Shown piece by piece: positions 41,809 to 50,738 of a DNA stretch of 64,000 bases (positions are counted from its first letter, which is position 1; the number at the start of each line of letters is the position of its first letter). The notes under the pieces were generated by a model. That model was given only the letters and a program-made list of their open reading frames with translations. It made no database searches and was not told the origin of the DNA. A program made the position numbers and the translations under genes. Source of the stretch: Rhodoferax sp. (GTDB lineage Bacteria > Pseudomonadota > Gammaproteobacteria > Burkholderiales > Burkholderiaceae_C); assembly GCF_028714215.1 (NCBI RefSeq), contig NZ_JAQTMS010000009.1, forward strand, positions 58,016 to 122,015. Reading direction: 5' to 3'.

Positions 41809-43125
41809 ATGAAAATTAAGCATATTGCAGTGGCCGCTCTCATCGCCTCGGTTGGTTCGGTGGCGTTTGCTCAGGCCAAAGAGCAGTTTTTCCCGGGTCT
41901 GCCGTATCGCACGGGTGCCTATGCCCCGAACGGCGTGCCTTGGGCCAATGGCTACGCCGACTACCTGAAGCTGACCAACGCGCGCGGCGGCATCAACGGT
42001 GTGAAGATCATTTTTGAAGAATGCGAGACTGCTTACGACACGGCGCGCGGCGTGGAGTGCTATGAGCGTCTGAAGGGCAAGCATGGCGGTGCCACCGTGT
42101 TTCAACCGCTGTCAACCGGCATTACCTTCGCCCTCACCGAAAAAGCCCCCGGCGACAAGATTCCATTGATCACCGCCGGCTATGGCCGCAGCGAGAGCCA
42201 GGACGGCACCGTATTCAAATGGAACTTCCCCTTGGTCGGCACCTACTGGCTGGCGGCCGACGTCCTGATTCAAGCGATCGCCAAGAAAGAAGGCGGCTTC
42301 GACAAGCTCAAAGGCAAGAAGATCACTTTGGTTTACCACGATTCACCCTACGGCAAAGAGCCTATTCCTCTGCTACAGGAGCGGGCCGCCATGCATGGTT
42401 TTAACCTGCAACTGCTGCCAGTGACGGCGCCTGGGGTCGATCAAAAATCCACCTGGCTGCAAGTGCGCCAGGCCAAGCCTGACTATGTGTTGTTGTGGGG
42501 TTGGGGTGTCATGAATTCCACCTCCCTGAAGGAAGCACAAGCGACCGGCTACCCACGGGAAAAAATGTACGGCGTCTGGTGGTCCGGTGCGGAACCGGAT
42601 GTGAAGGACGTTGGCGAAGGCGCCAAGGGTTACAACGCGGCAGCGTTTCAGCATGGCGCCGAGCCCAACTCGAAAGTGGTGAAGGAAATCCTGGCCACCT
42701 TGCACGACAAGGGTCAAGGCACCGGTCCCCGCGAAGAAGTTGGCCAGGTGCTGTACATGCGTGGAGTGGTAAGCGCCATGCTGGGGGTCGAGGGGGTGCG
42801 TCGCGCCCAGGAACGCTTTGGCAAAGGCAAATGGGTCACGGGTGAGCAAGCGCGCTGGGGCTACGAAAATCTGGCGCTCGATCAGAAGAAGCTCGACGCC
42901 CTGGGTTTTGCCGGTGTGATGCGCCCGGTCAGCACCTCGTGCGCGGATCACATGGGTTCCAACTGGGCTCGCATTCACACCTGGGATGGCAAGAAATGGA
43001 ACTTCAGCTCCGACTGGCTGCAGGCCGACGAGCAAGTCCTCAAGCCGCTGGTCAAGTCCACCGCCAGCAAATACGCCGCCGACCACAAGTTGGCGCCGCG
43101 CACTCCGGCCGACTGCCAGTCTTGA
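41809..43125 (+). CDS. LIV-type ABC transporter substrate-binding protein
   Basis: 438-residue periplasmic binding protein with a signal peptide (MKIKHIAVAALIASVGSVAFA). It is longer than LivK and belongs to the subgroup seen beside acyl-CoA ligases: FFPGLPYRTGAYAPNGVPWANGY begins the mature part and LITAGYGRSESQDGTVFKW carries the first lobe. No cysteine lipobox is visible, so it is probably free in the periplasm. AGGAGACAAGC before the ATG at 41809 is a strong binding site, which matches the high expression usual for binding proteins. The ligand is unknown; aliphatic or aromatic carboxylates are likely candidates. Confidence 0.92.
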   Translation: MKIKHIAVAALIASVGSVAFAQAKEQFFPGLPYRTGAYAPNGVPWANGYADYLKLTNARGGINGVKIIFEECETAYDTARGVECYERLKGKHGGATVFQPLSTGITFALTEKAPGDKIPLITAGYGRSESQDGTVFKWNFPLVGTYWLAADVLIQAIAKKEGGFDKLKGKKITLVYHDSPYGKEPIPLLQERAAMHGFNLQLLPVTAPGVDQKSTWLQVRQAKPDYVLLWGWGVMNSTSLKEAQATGYPREKMYGVWWSGAEPDVKDVGEGAKGYNAAAFQHGAEPNSKVVKEILATLHDKGQGTGPREEVGQVLYMRGVVSAMLGVEGVRRAQERFGKGKWVTGEQARWGYENLALDQKKLDALGFAGVMRPVSTSCADHMGSNWARIHTWDGKKWNFSSDWLQADEQVLKPLVKSTASKYAADHKLAPRTPADCQS

Positions 43126-43149
43126 TTTGATCTGTCATCCTCTGCTTGG

Positions 43150-43206
43150 CTTGTCATCCCGGGCTTGTCCCGGGATCGGATTGCGGATCAGGTCCGCAAT
43201 GACAAG
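43150..43206. repeat. inverted repeat with CTTGTCAT / ATGACAAG ends
   Basis: CTTGTCAT (43150-43157) is mirrored by ATGACAAG (43199-43206), with internal palindromes TCCCGGGCTTGTCCCGGGA and TTGCGGATCAGGTCCGCAA. It resembles the block at 32919-32998 and fills the gap between the binding-protein gene and the second ATPase gene. Confidence 0.6.
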
Positions 43207-43278
43207 CTGAGCGGCGGCGATGACAGTCCAATCGGCAGCCTTGCGCGCAGTGCTGCCGATTGGTAAAGGTAAGAATTT

Positions 43279-44088
43279 ATGGAACCCAAAAACATCGTTC
43301 TCAACGTCAATGGCATCGAGGTCATCTACAACCATGTGATCCTGGTTCTCAAGGGCGTCTCGCTGAATGTGCCAGAGGGCAGGATTGTGGCCATTCTCGG
43401 TGGCAACGGAGCCGGCAAAACCACTACTTTGCGCGCTGTTTCGAACCTGCTGCGGGGTGAGCGGGGTGAAGTCACCAAAGGTTCCATCGAACTGCGCGGC
43501 GAACGTATTGAAAATCTTTCCCCGTCCGAGTTGGTGCGGCGCGGCGTCGTGCAGGTGATGGAAGGACGCCACTGTTTTGCGCACTTGACGATCGAGGAAA
43601 ACCTGCTCACCGGCAGCTATACGCGCCAGAACAAATCTGAGGTGGTGGCAAATCTGGAAAAGGTTTACAACTATTTCCCGCGCCTCAAGACGCGCCGCGG
43701 CAGTCAGGCCGCCTACACCTCTGGCGGGGAACAGCAAATGTGCGCCATTGGCCGCGCCCTGATGGCCAACCCCAGCATGGTATTGCTCGATGAGCCCTCC
43801 ATGGGCCTGGCGCCCCAGATTGTGCAGGAGGTGTTTGAGATTGTGAAAGACCTCAACGTGAAGGAAAAGGTGACCTTCCTGCTGGCTGAGCAGAACACCA
43901 ACATGGCACTTAAATACGCCGACTACGGCTACATCATGGAATCGGGCCGCGTGGTCATGGACGGCGAGGCCAGCGAGCTGGCCAACAACGAAGACGTCAA
44001 GGAGTTTTACCTGGGTGTGGGTGGCGGCGAGCGCAAGAGCTTCAAGGATGTCAAGAGCTACAAGCGGCGCAAGCGGTGGTTGGCGTAA
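43279..44088 (+). CDS. LIV-type ABC transporter ATP-binding protein (LivF-like)
   Basis: 269-residue ATPase. Walker A GGNGAGKTT, signature SGGEQQMCAIGRAL and Walker B LLDEPSMGLAP are intact, and the N-terminal stretch EVIYNHVILVLKGVSLNV is typical. A basic C-terminal extension (about 25 residues, SFKDVKSYKRRKRWLA) goes beyond LivF of Escherichia coli and is characteristic of this ligase-linked subgroup. It starts 153 nt after the binding-protein gene, the gap filled by an inverted repeat, and is followed by the PaaK-like ligase. Confidence 0.93.
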   Translation: MEPKNIVLNVNGIEVIYNHVILVLKGVSLNVPEGRIVAILGGNGAGKTTTLRAVSNLLRGERGEVTKGSIELRGERIENLSPSELVRRGVVQVMEGRHCFAHLTIEENLLTGSYTRQNKSEVVANLEKVYNYFPRLKTRRGSQAAYTSGGEQQMCAIGRALMANPSMVLLDEPSMGLAPQIVQEVFEIVKDLNVKEKVTFLLAEQNTNMALKYADYGYIMESGRVVMDGEASELANNEDVKEFYLGVGGGERKSFKDVKSYKRRKRWLA

Positions 44089-44145
44089 GAAATTTTCACT
44101 CCACGCACTGGTCCGGCAGTGGTCGGTGCCTCATAGGAAAGCAAC

Positions 44146-45405
44146 ATGTCTGAACATTACGATGCCTTGGAAACGCGCGATCACTTTGCGCGTGAAGCCG
44201 CCCTGCTGGCGGCATTGCCGAGCCAGGTAGCCCATGCCAAGAATTCATCCGCTGCACTCGGTCAAATTCTGAAAGATGTCAATCCGGCGCAAGTAAGCAG
44301 CCGGCAAGCGTTGGCCGGTTTGCCTGTGATCCGCAAGCATGAACTGTTGGAACGCCAGCAAGCCGAGCGGGCTCGCGTCGGCGGTGATCCGTTTGGAGGC
44401 TTTTGCGCATTGGATTTTGGCGCGCACATGCCCCGCATTTTTTCCAGCCCCGGCCCCATTTACGAACCGGAAGGCAAGGCCAAGGACTATTGGCGCATGG
44501 CGCGCGCCATCTTCGCCGCCGGCTTCCGTCCGGGCGAGTTGATTCACAACTGCTTCAGTTACCACTTTGTACCCGCTGGCTCGATGATGGAAAGCGGCGC
44601 CCACGCTCTGGGCTGCACTGTATTCGCCGGCGGCACCGGCCAAACCGAGCAACAGGTTCAGACCATGGCCCAGCTGCGGCCGGCCGGCTACATCGGCACG
44701 CCCAGTTTCCTGAAAATTATCCTGACCAAGGCGGCCGAAATGGGCGTGGCCTTGCCCAGTGTAAAAAAAGCCATGTTTGGCGGCGAGGCGTTTCCGCCCT
44801 CTTTGCGCGACTGGTTTGCCGAACGGGGTATTGCCGGTTATCAGTGCTACGCCACGGCCGATCTGGGTTTGATCGCCTATGAGACCAGCGCGCGCGAAGG
44901 ACTGGTCCTGGATGAGGACGTGATTGTCGAGATCGTGCGACCCGGCACCGGCGATCCGGTGGCGCCGGGCGAGGTCGGAGAAGTTGTGGTGACGACGCTC
45001 AACCCCGACTACCCCCTGATCCGTTTTGGCACGGGTGATTTGTCTGCGGTACTGGCGGGGTCCTGTCCCAGCGGGCGCACCAATACCCGTATCAAGGGCT
45101 GGATGGGGCGGGCCGACCAGACCACCAAGATTCGAGGCATGTTTGTGCACCCGGGGCAAATCGCCGATATCGTCAGGCGCTTTCCGGAAGTGGCGCGCGC
45201 CCGGCTGGTCGTCACTGGCGAGATGGCCAATGACGCCATGACGCTGATGGTGGAGACCGCCTGCGGTGGACCAGACGCACTGGCGGCGAAGATTGGCGAA
45301 GCGATCCGGGATGTCACCAAACTCAGGGGTGACGTTGAGTTCCTGCTCCCCGGCAGCCTGCCCAACGACGGCAAGGTGATCGAGGACGCACGCAGCTACT
45401 CCTGA
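44146..45405 (+). CDS. phenylacetate-CoA ligase family (PaaK-like) acyl-CoA ligase
   Basis: 419-residue AMP-forming ligase of the PaaK group. The short PaaK-type C-terminal domain carries TRIKGWMGRADQTTKIRGMF and a ligand-contacting IADIVRRFPEV. The middle has LRPAGYIGTPSFLKIIL and YATADLGLIAYE, in place of the usual GLSE motif. No other paa or aromatic ring-cleavage genes are in the window, so phenylacetate is not certain. The gene closes the LIV operon after 57 nt, hence it probably activates the imported acid to its CoA thioester. It is a good partner, or a substitute, for the frameshifted ligase at the operon head. Confidence 0.85.
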   Translation: MSEHYDALETRDHFAREAALLAALPSQVAHAKNSSAALGQILKDVNPAQVSSRQALAGLPVIRKHELLERQQAERARVGGDPFGGFCALDFGAHMPRIFSSPGPIYEPEGKAKDYWRMARAIFAAGFRPGELIHNCFSYHFVPAGSMMESGAHALGCTVFAGGTGQTEQQVQTMAQLRPAGYIGTPSFLKIILTKAAEMGVALPSVKKAMFGGEAFPPSLRDWFAERGIAGYQCYATADLGLIAYETSAREGLVLDEDVIVEIVRPGTGDPVAPGEVGEVVVTTLNPDYPLIRFGTGDLSAVLAGSCPSGRTNTRIKGWMGRADQTTKIRGMFVHPGQIADIVRRFPEVARARLVVTGEMANDAMTLMVETACGGPDALAAKIGEAIRDVTKLRGDVEFLLPGSLPNDGKVIEDARSYS

Positions 45406-45489
45406 CATCTGTCATTCACGACAAGCCGCCCTGCGTGCCAATCGAATTGGGCACAGGGTGCTAAAAAGCGTCAGGGCACTGGAATGAGA

Positions 45490-45522
45490 AAACCCGCGTA
45501 AACATTAGGTTTACGCGGGTTT
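45490..45522 (-). terminator. Rho-independent terminator between the ligase and tRNA-Phe
   Basis: AAACCCGCGTAAAC pairs perfectly with its complement (14 base pairs) around a five-base loop. On the minus strand it follows the tRNA-Phe 3' end after five bases and is succeeded by TTTTCTC. It can also end transcripts of the convergent ligase gene. Confidence 0.8.
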
Positions 45523-45527
45523 CAAGA

Positions 45528-45603
<76 letters not shown>

Positions 45604-45650
45604 AGAGCCGCGAATTATAGCAGCATGTGGCGGACATCCAGGCCCGCAAG

Positions 45651-46325
45651 TCACACCCCGTTGCGCTTGCCGCGGGTCAGGTCGACCCCCAATTGCTTCA
45701 ACTTCCGATAGAGGTGCGTTCTCTCAAGTCCGGTCTTTTCGGCGACCCTTGTCATGGAACCATTTTCCTTGGCAAGGTGGTATTCAAAGTACGCCTTCTC
45801 GAACTCGTCGCGGGTCTCGCGCAATGGCTTGTCGAGCATAAAGCTCTGCTGGGGCAGCGGCCCGGTCTCCGCCGCCGTCACGGTTTTTCCGGCCAAGGCG
45901 GCCACATCCGCCAGCAGCGCCGCCGGTGCCGCCGCGAGAGGCGTCAAGGACTTGCGGATAGCGCCCCGTGCCAGGCCCTGTTCAACGGCTTTGAGAAGTT
46001 TTTGCAGGGTGATCGGTTTTTCCAGAAAGGCCAGCGCGCCTATCCGGGTTGCCTCCACCGCCGTGTCAATGGTCGCATGTCCGCTCATCATGATGACCGG
46101 CATGGTGAGCGCACCGGTGGCAGACCATTCCTTGAGAAGCGTCACGCCATCGGTATCGGGCATCCAGATGTCGAGCAGCACCAGATCGGGCCGATCTCGC
46201 AAGCGGGCGGCGCGGGCTTGCGCGGCGTTTTCAGCCACTTCGACGTTGTGTCCCTCGTCATTCAATATTTCCCACAACAGGTCGCGGATGCCGAGCTCGT
46301 CGTCAACCACCAGTATGTTTGCCAT
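45651..46325 (-). CDS. response regulator, NtrX-like but lacking the AAA+ domain
   Basis: 224 residues: a receiver domain (residues 1-120) with D8, D9 and phosphoacceptor D52 in LLDIWMPDTDG, then a linker rich in alanine, and a Fis-type helix-turn-helix at the C-terminus (MTRVAEKTGLERTHLYRKLKQLGVDL). NtrX proteins usually have a sigma-54 AAA+ domain between these; here it is absent, so it cannot activate sigma-54 promoters in the classical way. It is downstream of its kinase, 38 nt apart, on the same strand. It probably regulates respiration- or envelope-related genes; target unknown. Confidence 0.86.
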   Translation of the reverse strand: MANILVVDDELGIRDLLWEILNDEGHNVEVAENAAQARAARLRDRPDLVLLDIWMPDTDGVTLLKEWSATGALTMPVIMMSGHATIDTAVEATRIGALAFLEKPITLQKLLKAVEQGLARGAIRKSLTPLAAAPAALLADVAALAGKTVTAAETGPLPQQSFMLDKPLRETRDEFEKAYFEYHLAKENGSMTRVAEKTGLERTHLYRKLKQLGVDLTRGKRNGV

Positions 46326-46363
46326 GATTTAGCACGTTCCTTGGGTATACCTGAGTCGCCCGG

Positions 46364-48655
46364 CTAGCCCAGCACGACCGTCTCAGTGGTGAATGATAAC
46401 GATACTTGGGCACCGGCCACCTTACCGTCGACGATACGGTTGGCAATATCCACACGGGTGCCATGTTCGTCGGCAATTTTTTTGACGACGGCCAGTCCCA
46501 GCCCGGTCCCTTTGGCTTTGGTGGTGACATAGGGTTCAAACGCACGCTTGAGGATGTGTTCCGGAAAACCAGAGCCGCAATCAAGCACACTCAATCGAAC
46601 GCGCCCGCTGGTCTCCAGCCACTGGGTTTTGACCGTCACGCTGTGTGCCTGGCTGCCATGGCCCGCGGTTTCGGTTGCATCCTGCGCATTCTGAAGCAGG
46701 TTATGCAGCACCTGGCGCAACTGCTGGGGATCGCCCATCACTCTGGGGCAACGCGGATCAAGCTCCATCTGTACCGGAACCTGCGATGTTTCACTGGCAT
46801 ACAACTGCAACACTTCAGACACCAACAAGTTCAAATCAATCGGCTTGAGTTCGGCCGCCGGCAGCCGTGCATAGTCCCGGAACTCGTTCACCAGACGCTT
46901 CATGGCATCGACTTGATCGACAATCGTTTTCACTGATTTGGTGAGCAGGGCCTGCTCGGCAGGAGCCACCTTGCCCGACAGCTTCATGGCCAGTCGTTCA
47001 GCCGACAACTGGATCGGGGTCAGGGGATTCTTGATCTCGTGCGCCAGCCGTCTGGCGACTTCACCCCACGCCTGGGAGCGTTGTGCCGACACAATTTCAG
47101 AGATATCGTCAAATACCAGGAGTCTGGAAGCACCTGGCAGTTCGGCTCCTCGGGCCACCAGAATAAGCGCATCGTCGGCCTGTCGGCCGACCAGTTTGGC
47201 GCTCGCATTTCCAAGTTCAAAGGAGTGCTGCCAATGATCCAGGCCATGCTCCTCGCGAGCCCCCAGAAACGAATCGAAGCGGACCTGCACCTCTTCGCCA
47301 AACTTCTGCAGTCCCTCAATGTCGGCCAGGCGCCGCCCCTCAAAGGTAGCCATCGGAACATGCAGAATACGCGTGGCGCCGGGATTGGACGACTGAATGA
47401 CCCCTTGCGCATCCAGCACCATGACCCCGGCCGTGAGGTTGTCCAGAATCGTCTGCAAGTTGGCGCGCGCCGCATTCACTTGTTCCATGCTGACCTGGAC
47501 TGCCTGTCGGGCGTCTGCCAGCTGCTGCGTCATGTCGGCAAAGGAACGCGTCAAACCGTCAAGCTCGTCCGTCCCTTGCAGCGACGCTTTCGGTGTCAGG
47601 TCACCTGCCGCCACCTGCCGCACGCCGTCGGCCAGCAACAGGAGTGGACGCGCAATTTGGTTACCCAGCAATACAGCCAACAAGACGGCGCCAAAAACGG
47701 CCAGAAACAGGCACAGCGTCAAGGTTCCGATGTACATTCGGTGCAGCCCCTGACGGGCCAGCGCCCGCTCCTGGTATTCACGATTGGCCTCGGTGACGGC
47801 CAGCGCATTGGCCACCAGTGTCGGCGGCAAGGTCTGCGTCAACATGAGAAAGCGCGGCTCGACCAGCAAACCCAGGCTGCTGCTGGACACCAGAACCAGC
47901 GCCTTGACACGGGCATTGCCCGCGACACCCGGCACCGCATCATCCAGCCCCTCAATCCAGGTGATCGACCGCTGGACTCGCGCGTTGCGAAACTGCTGCT
48001 GGCTGGGCCGCTCGGGATTGAGCTGATAACGTGCCTTGCCAGCCGCGGCAATCAGTTGACCCGAAGCACTCCAGAGTGTTAAATCAGTGGCCCCCAACTG
48101 TTCACGGGCGCGTTCCAGCGGCAGCGCCGCACTGACATCGGGCGTGTCCGCCATCTGCGATGCCGTGGCACGCCCTTTCTCGGCCAATTCGGTGGACAGG
48201 GTTTCCAGCGTGACGCGTCCCAGATTCAGACCCGCGTCCAGCGCTCCTTCGACCTTCACATCAAACCAGCTTTCGATCGAGCGCGACACAAACTGGTAGG
48301 ACACGACATAAATCAGGACGCCCGGGGCAAACCCTGCCAGAGCAAAAATCGCGGCCAGCTTGACCAACAGGCGGCTGCCAAATTTTCCTTGCCGCAAACG
48401 CGTTATCAGGCGGTAGGCAATCCAGACAATAACCGCCAGCAACAAGCCGGCCACCACGACATTGAGCGCAAACAGTCGGGCGTAATTGCGCTCGTACATC
48501 TCGCGGTTGGTGGTGGCTTGCGTCAGCAGGAACAACAACACCAGTCCAAGCGCCACCATGGCAGCCAAGCCGGTCGCCACGGTCCAGCGCAGGGTACGGG
48601 AATTCCTCAGGGAAAAACGGCCCTTTGCATCGGTCGCTGCGGCGGCGCCGTTCAC
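46364..48655 (-). CDS. NtrY-like membrane sensor histidine kinase
   Basis: 763-residue sensor kinase. N-terminal membrane segments (LVLLFLLTQ, LNVVVAGLLLAVIVWIA, ILAGFAPGVLIYVVSY-like) and a periplasmic part of about 200 residues are followed by HAMP (NQIARPLLLLADGVRQV), a PAS-like segment (LQTILDNLTAGVMVLD), the H-box LAHEIKNPLTPIQ and the ATPase parts ending in GLGLAVVKKIADEHG. This is the NtrY arrangement. The start is GTG at 48655, overlapping the DUF4390 stop by four bases (GTGA), so translation is coupled. Its partner response regulator follows. Stimulus is unknown. Confidence 0.9.
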   Translation of the reverse strand: MNGAAAATDAKGRFSLRNSRTLRWTVATGLAAMVALGLVLLFLLTQATTNREMYERNYARLFALNVVVAGLLLAVIVWIAYRLITRLRQGKFGSRLLVKLAAIFALAGFAPGVLIYVVSYQFVSRSIESWFDVKVEGALDAGLNLGRVTLETLSTELAEKGRATASQMADTPDVSAALPLERAREQLGATDLTLWSASGQLIAAAGKARYQLNPERPSQQQFRNARVQRSITWIEGLDDAVPGVAGNARVKALVLVSSSSLGLLVEPRFLMLTQTLPPTLVANALAVTEANREYQERALARQGLHRMYIGTLTLCLFLAVFGAVLLAVLLGNQIARPLLLLADGVRQVAAGDLTPKASLQGTDELDGLTRSFADMTQQLADARQAVQVSMEQVNAARANLQTILDNLTAGVMVLDAQGVIQSSNPGATRILHVPMATFEGRRLADIEGLQKFGEEVQVRFDSFLGAREEHGLDHWQHSFELGNASAKLVGRQADDALILVARGAELPGASRLLVFDDISEIVSAQRSQAWGEVARRLAHEIKNPLTPIQLSAERLAMKLSGKVAPAEQALLTKSVKTIVDQVDAMKRLVNEFRDYARLPAAELKPIDLNLLVSEVLQLYASETSQVPVQMELDPRCPRVMGDPQQLRQVLHNLLQNAQDATETAGHGSQAHSVTVKTQWLETSGRVRLSVLDCGSGFPEHILKRAFEPYVTTKAKGTGLGLAVVKKIADEHGTRVDIANRIVDGKVAGAQVSLSFTTETVVLG

Positions 48656-49287
48656 TTGACCCCGTCCAACACCAAGGGTTGACTGGAGGAGGCAGAGATA
48701 TTCCAGTCGCTCTGCCCCAGCGTACCAATCTGAAACGGACGCGGCAGTTGTGACACATCGAGGCGGAAACGAAACTCGACCAGATGGCGTTGTTCAAGGT
48801 CAAGGTCCGAGACATCGGCAATTTTCCAGCGCGACAAGCGTTGCACGGCTGCCAACGCGTCCGGCAAAGTATCAAAATTCTGATTCAGGGCCACTGCCAG
48901 CCCGGCCTGTGTGATCAGACCGGAGGCCACATTCAATCGCCAGCGACGGGTCAGTGGCTGATAGGCCAGCCGCATGTGGCGTTCCGCGCTCACCACCTTC
49001 TTGTTGGTCCAGTACCAGCGCTCGCGAAACAGGTCCACTTCGGCCAGGAAAACCATGGGAACCCCTTTGAACAGCGCCTCCTGGACCGCAGCCGACAGCT
49101 CGAACTTGACAGCGGCCGTAAGAAGAACGGCTTCGCCGTCGCGCTCAAAGCGCAAGGTTGAAATCTCCGTCGTCGGAACTTCCGCCCGTGCCACCCCCCC
49201 AACGGCCCAGAGCAGACCGGCACAGACCAGCAGCCCGATCAGGTCAAGCCGCGCGTTTTTCAAGCAGTGCGTAATAAAAGCCATCAT
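48652..49287 (-). CDS. DUF4390 domain protein
   Basis: About 211 residues with an N-terminal hydrophobic signal (LDLIGLLVCAGLLWAVGGVARA) and a DUF4390 domain: ISTLRFERDGEAVLLTAAVKF, FRERWYWTNKKV, and the conserved QPLTRRWRL piece. Probably periplasmic; function unknown. The rsmB-DUF4390-ntrY-ntrX order is common in Burkholderiales. The start is uncertain: ATG at 49287 overlaps rsmB by 44 nt, and a TTG nearer the signal is possible; no good ribosome binding site marks either. Its stop overlaps the kinase start by four bases. Confidence 0.78.
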   Translation of the reverse strand: MMAFITHCLKNARLDLIGLLVCAGLLWAVGGVARAEVPTTEISTLRFERDGEAVLLTAAVKFELSAAVQEALFKGVPMVFLAEVDLFRERWYWTNKKVVSAERHMRLAYQPLTRRWRLNVASGLITQAGLAVALNQNFDTLPDALAAVQRLSRWKIADVSDLDLEQRHLVEFRFRLDVSQLPRPFQIGTLGQSDWNISASSSQPLVLDGVK

Positions 49288-50569
49288 GGTCACAAGCCAG
49301 ATTGTCCGGGACGGCTTCCCCAATTACCCCATTAAAAGGCATTAAATGCCCGGACGAAGGCCGCAAGACCGCCTCGGTGTTGTGCGCAAGAAACGTTTGT
49401 ATCTGATCCTCCCCCTCCGCCCTGAAGACCGAACAAGTGGCGTACAGCAGGCGCCCACCCGGCCGCAGCAGGGGCCACATGGCCTTCAGCAGTCGCGCCT
49501 GAATCTGGGCCAACTGAGCAATATCGGAGTCCCGGCGCAGCCAGCGAACATCCGGGTGACGTCGCACGATGCCCGAGGCGGAACAAGGCGCGTCCAGCAA
49601 AATGGCATCAAACAACTGGCCATCCCACCAAGTCGCCGGGTCAGCCGCGTCGGCCGCCAGCACCTGGGCTTGCAGACCCAGTCGCTGCAGCGTTTGGTGA
49701 ATTCGCTGGCAACGTGCCGGGTCGAGATCCAGCGCAGTCACCTGGCAATCCGCAAGCTCCAGCAAATGTGCGGTCTTGCCCCCTGGAGCGGCGCAAGCGT
49801 CCAGCACGCGAAGCTGGCGAACCGACGTCAGTCCCGCCAGCAGCAATGGGGCGGCAAGCTGCGCGGCGCCATCCTGCACCGACACAACACCGTCGGCAAA
49901 ACCGGGCAGTTCCGACACCGGTCTGGCTTGTTCCAGGGTAACGCCCCAATCACCGGCCGCAACGGCGTTCAGACCCGCTGCTTGGAGCGTCCGCAGATAA
50001 TGCGGCACGTCGGATCGCCTGGCGTTAATTCGCAAACTCATCGGTGCCTGCCGGTTGTTGGCCGCGAGTATCGCCTGCCAGTGGTTTGGCCAGTCTTTTT
50101 GCAGTCGTTCGATCCACCATTTCGGATGATTCCACAACGCCACCGGATTCTTCTCGGTTTGGGCCACCAAGGTGTCGCGTTCGCGCAAGAAACGGCGCAA
50201 GCAGGCATTGATGAAACCGGCCTGTGGCTGGGTAGCAGGATTCCTCTTGGCCGCCTCCACCGCCTGATTGACCAGCGTGAAGACTTCGTACGGAGCCTCC
50301 TGATCGTGCCAGGTCAGTGCCAACACGGAGCAAAGCAAGGCATCTGCCAACGCCGGTGGAGCGCGTCTCGCGAGCAACTGCCGCAAGGCCTCGGCACGCC
50401 CTAGCGAGCGCAACACATGAAATACCAGTGCCTGCGCGCCGGGCCGTAAATCCTGCGTCACGTGGGCCAGTGCCACCGTTCCGGAAACACCGCAGCGGAT
50501 GTCCCGCAAAACCGTGGCAACCGCCTGCAACTGTTGCCACAAGGGAGGACTTTGTTTATTCGTGTTCAT
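49244..50569 (-). CDS. rsmB: 16S rRNA (cytosine-967-C5)-methyltransferase RsmB
   Basis: 441-residue RNA m5C methyltransferase. The N-terminal NusB-like helical domain is followed by the SAM-binding domain: DACAAPGGKTAHLLEL is motif I, DAILLDAPCSASGIVRRHPD holds the first catalytic cysteine, and LLYATCSVFRAEGEDQIQ the second. It methylates C967 of 16S rRNA. The ATG at 50569 is chosen because the longer frame to 50650 reads into the repeat element at 50576-50738. Its own ribosome binding site is weak. Confidence 0.93.
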   Translation of the reverse strand: MNTNKQSPPLWQQLQAVATVLRDIRCGVSGTVALAHVTQDLRPGAQALVFHVLRSLGRAEALRQLLARRAPPALADALLCSVLALTWHDQEAPYEVFTLVNQAVEAAKRNPATQPQAGFINACLRRFLRERDTLVAQTEKNPVALWNHPKWWIERLQKDWPNHWQAILAANNRQAPMSLRINARRSDVPHYLRTLQAAGLNAVAAGDWGVTLEQARPVSELPGFADGVVSVQDGAAQLAAPLLLAGLTSVRQLRVLDACAAPGGKTAHLLELADCQVTALDLDPARCQRIHQTLQRLGLQAQVLAADAADPATWWDGQLFDAILLDAPCSASGIVRRHPDVRWLRRDSDIAQLAQIQARLLKAMWPLLRPGGRLLYATCSVFRAEGEDQIQTFLAHNTEAVLRPSSGHLMPFNGVIGEAVPDNLACDHDGFYYALLEKRAA

Positions 50570-50575
50570 CAAGCC

Positions 50576-50738
50576 AGTACTCAGACACAGAAATATCGAA
50601 ACATGAAAGCGCGTCTTCGCACTCATGCCGTCGTTGCCAATCCTCGCCATAGCTACGGCTATGTCTGCGGTTTGCGCCTAGGCCTGGGCGCGAATCCATC
50701 ACTTTCATCTTGTTCCGATACCTCTGTGTCTGAGTACT
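50576..50738. mobile_element. MITE-like element, copy B, with terminal inverted repeats
   Basis: AGTACTCAGACACAG (50576-50590) is a perfect inverted copy of CTGTGTCTGAGTACT (50724-50738), and the match continues with few mismatches for about 34 bases. The centre holds the hairpin ATAGCTACGGCTAT. Core blocks CGTCGTTGC, CAATCCTC, GCGCCTAG match the element at 1883-2029 in the same order. It fills the whole gap between lemA and rsmB, and its right end covers the lemA stop codon. No ORF is carried. Confidence 0.65.

Noticed and set aside
44146..45405. Phenylacetate degradation locus
   Set aside because: Only the ligase-like gene is present; no paaABCDE, paaF-J or ring-cleavage genes are in the window, so the name PaaK is used only for the family.
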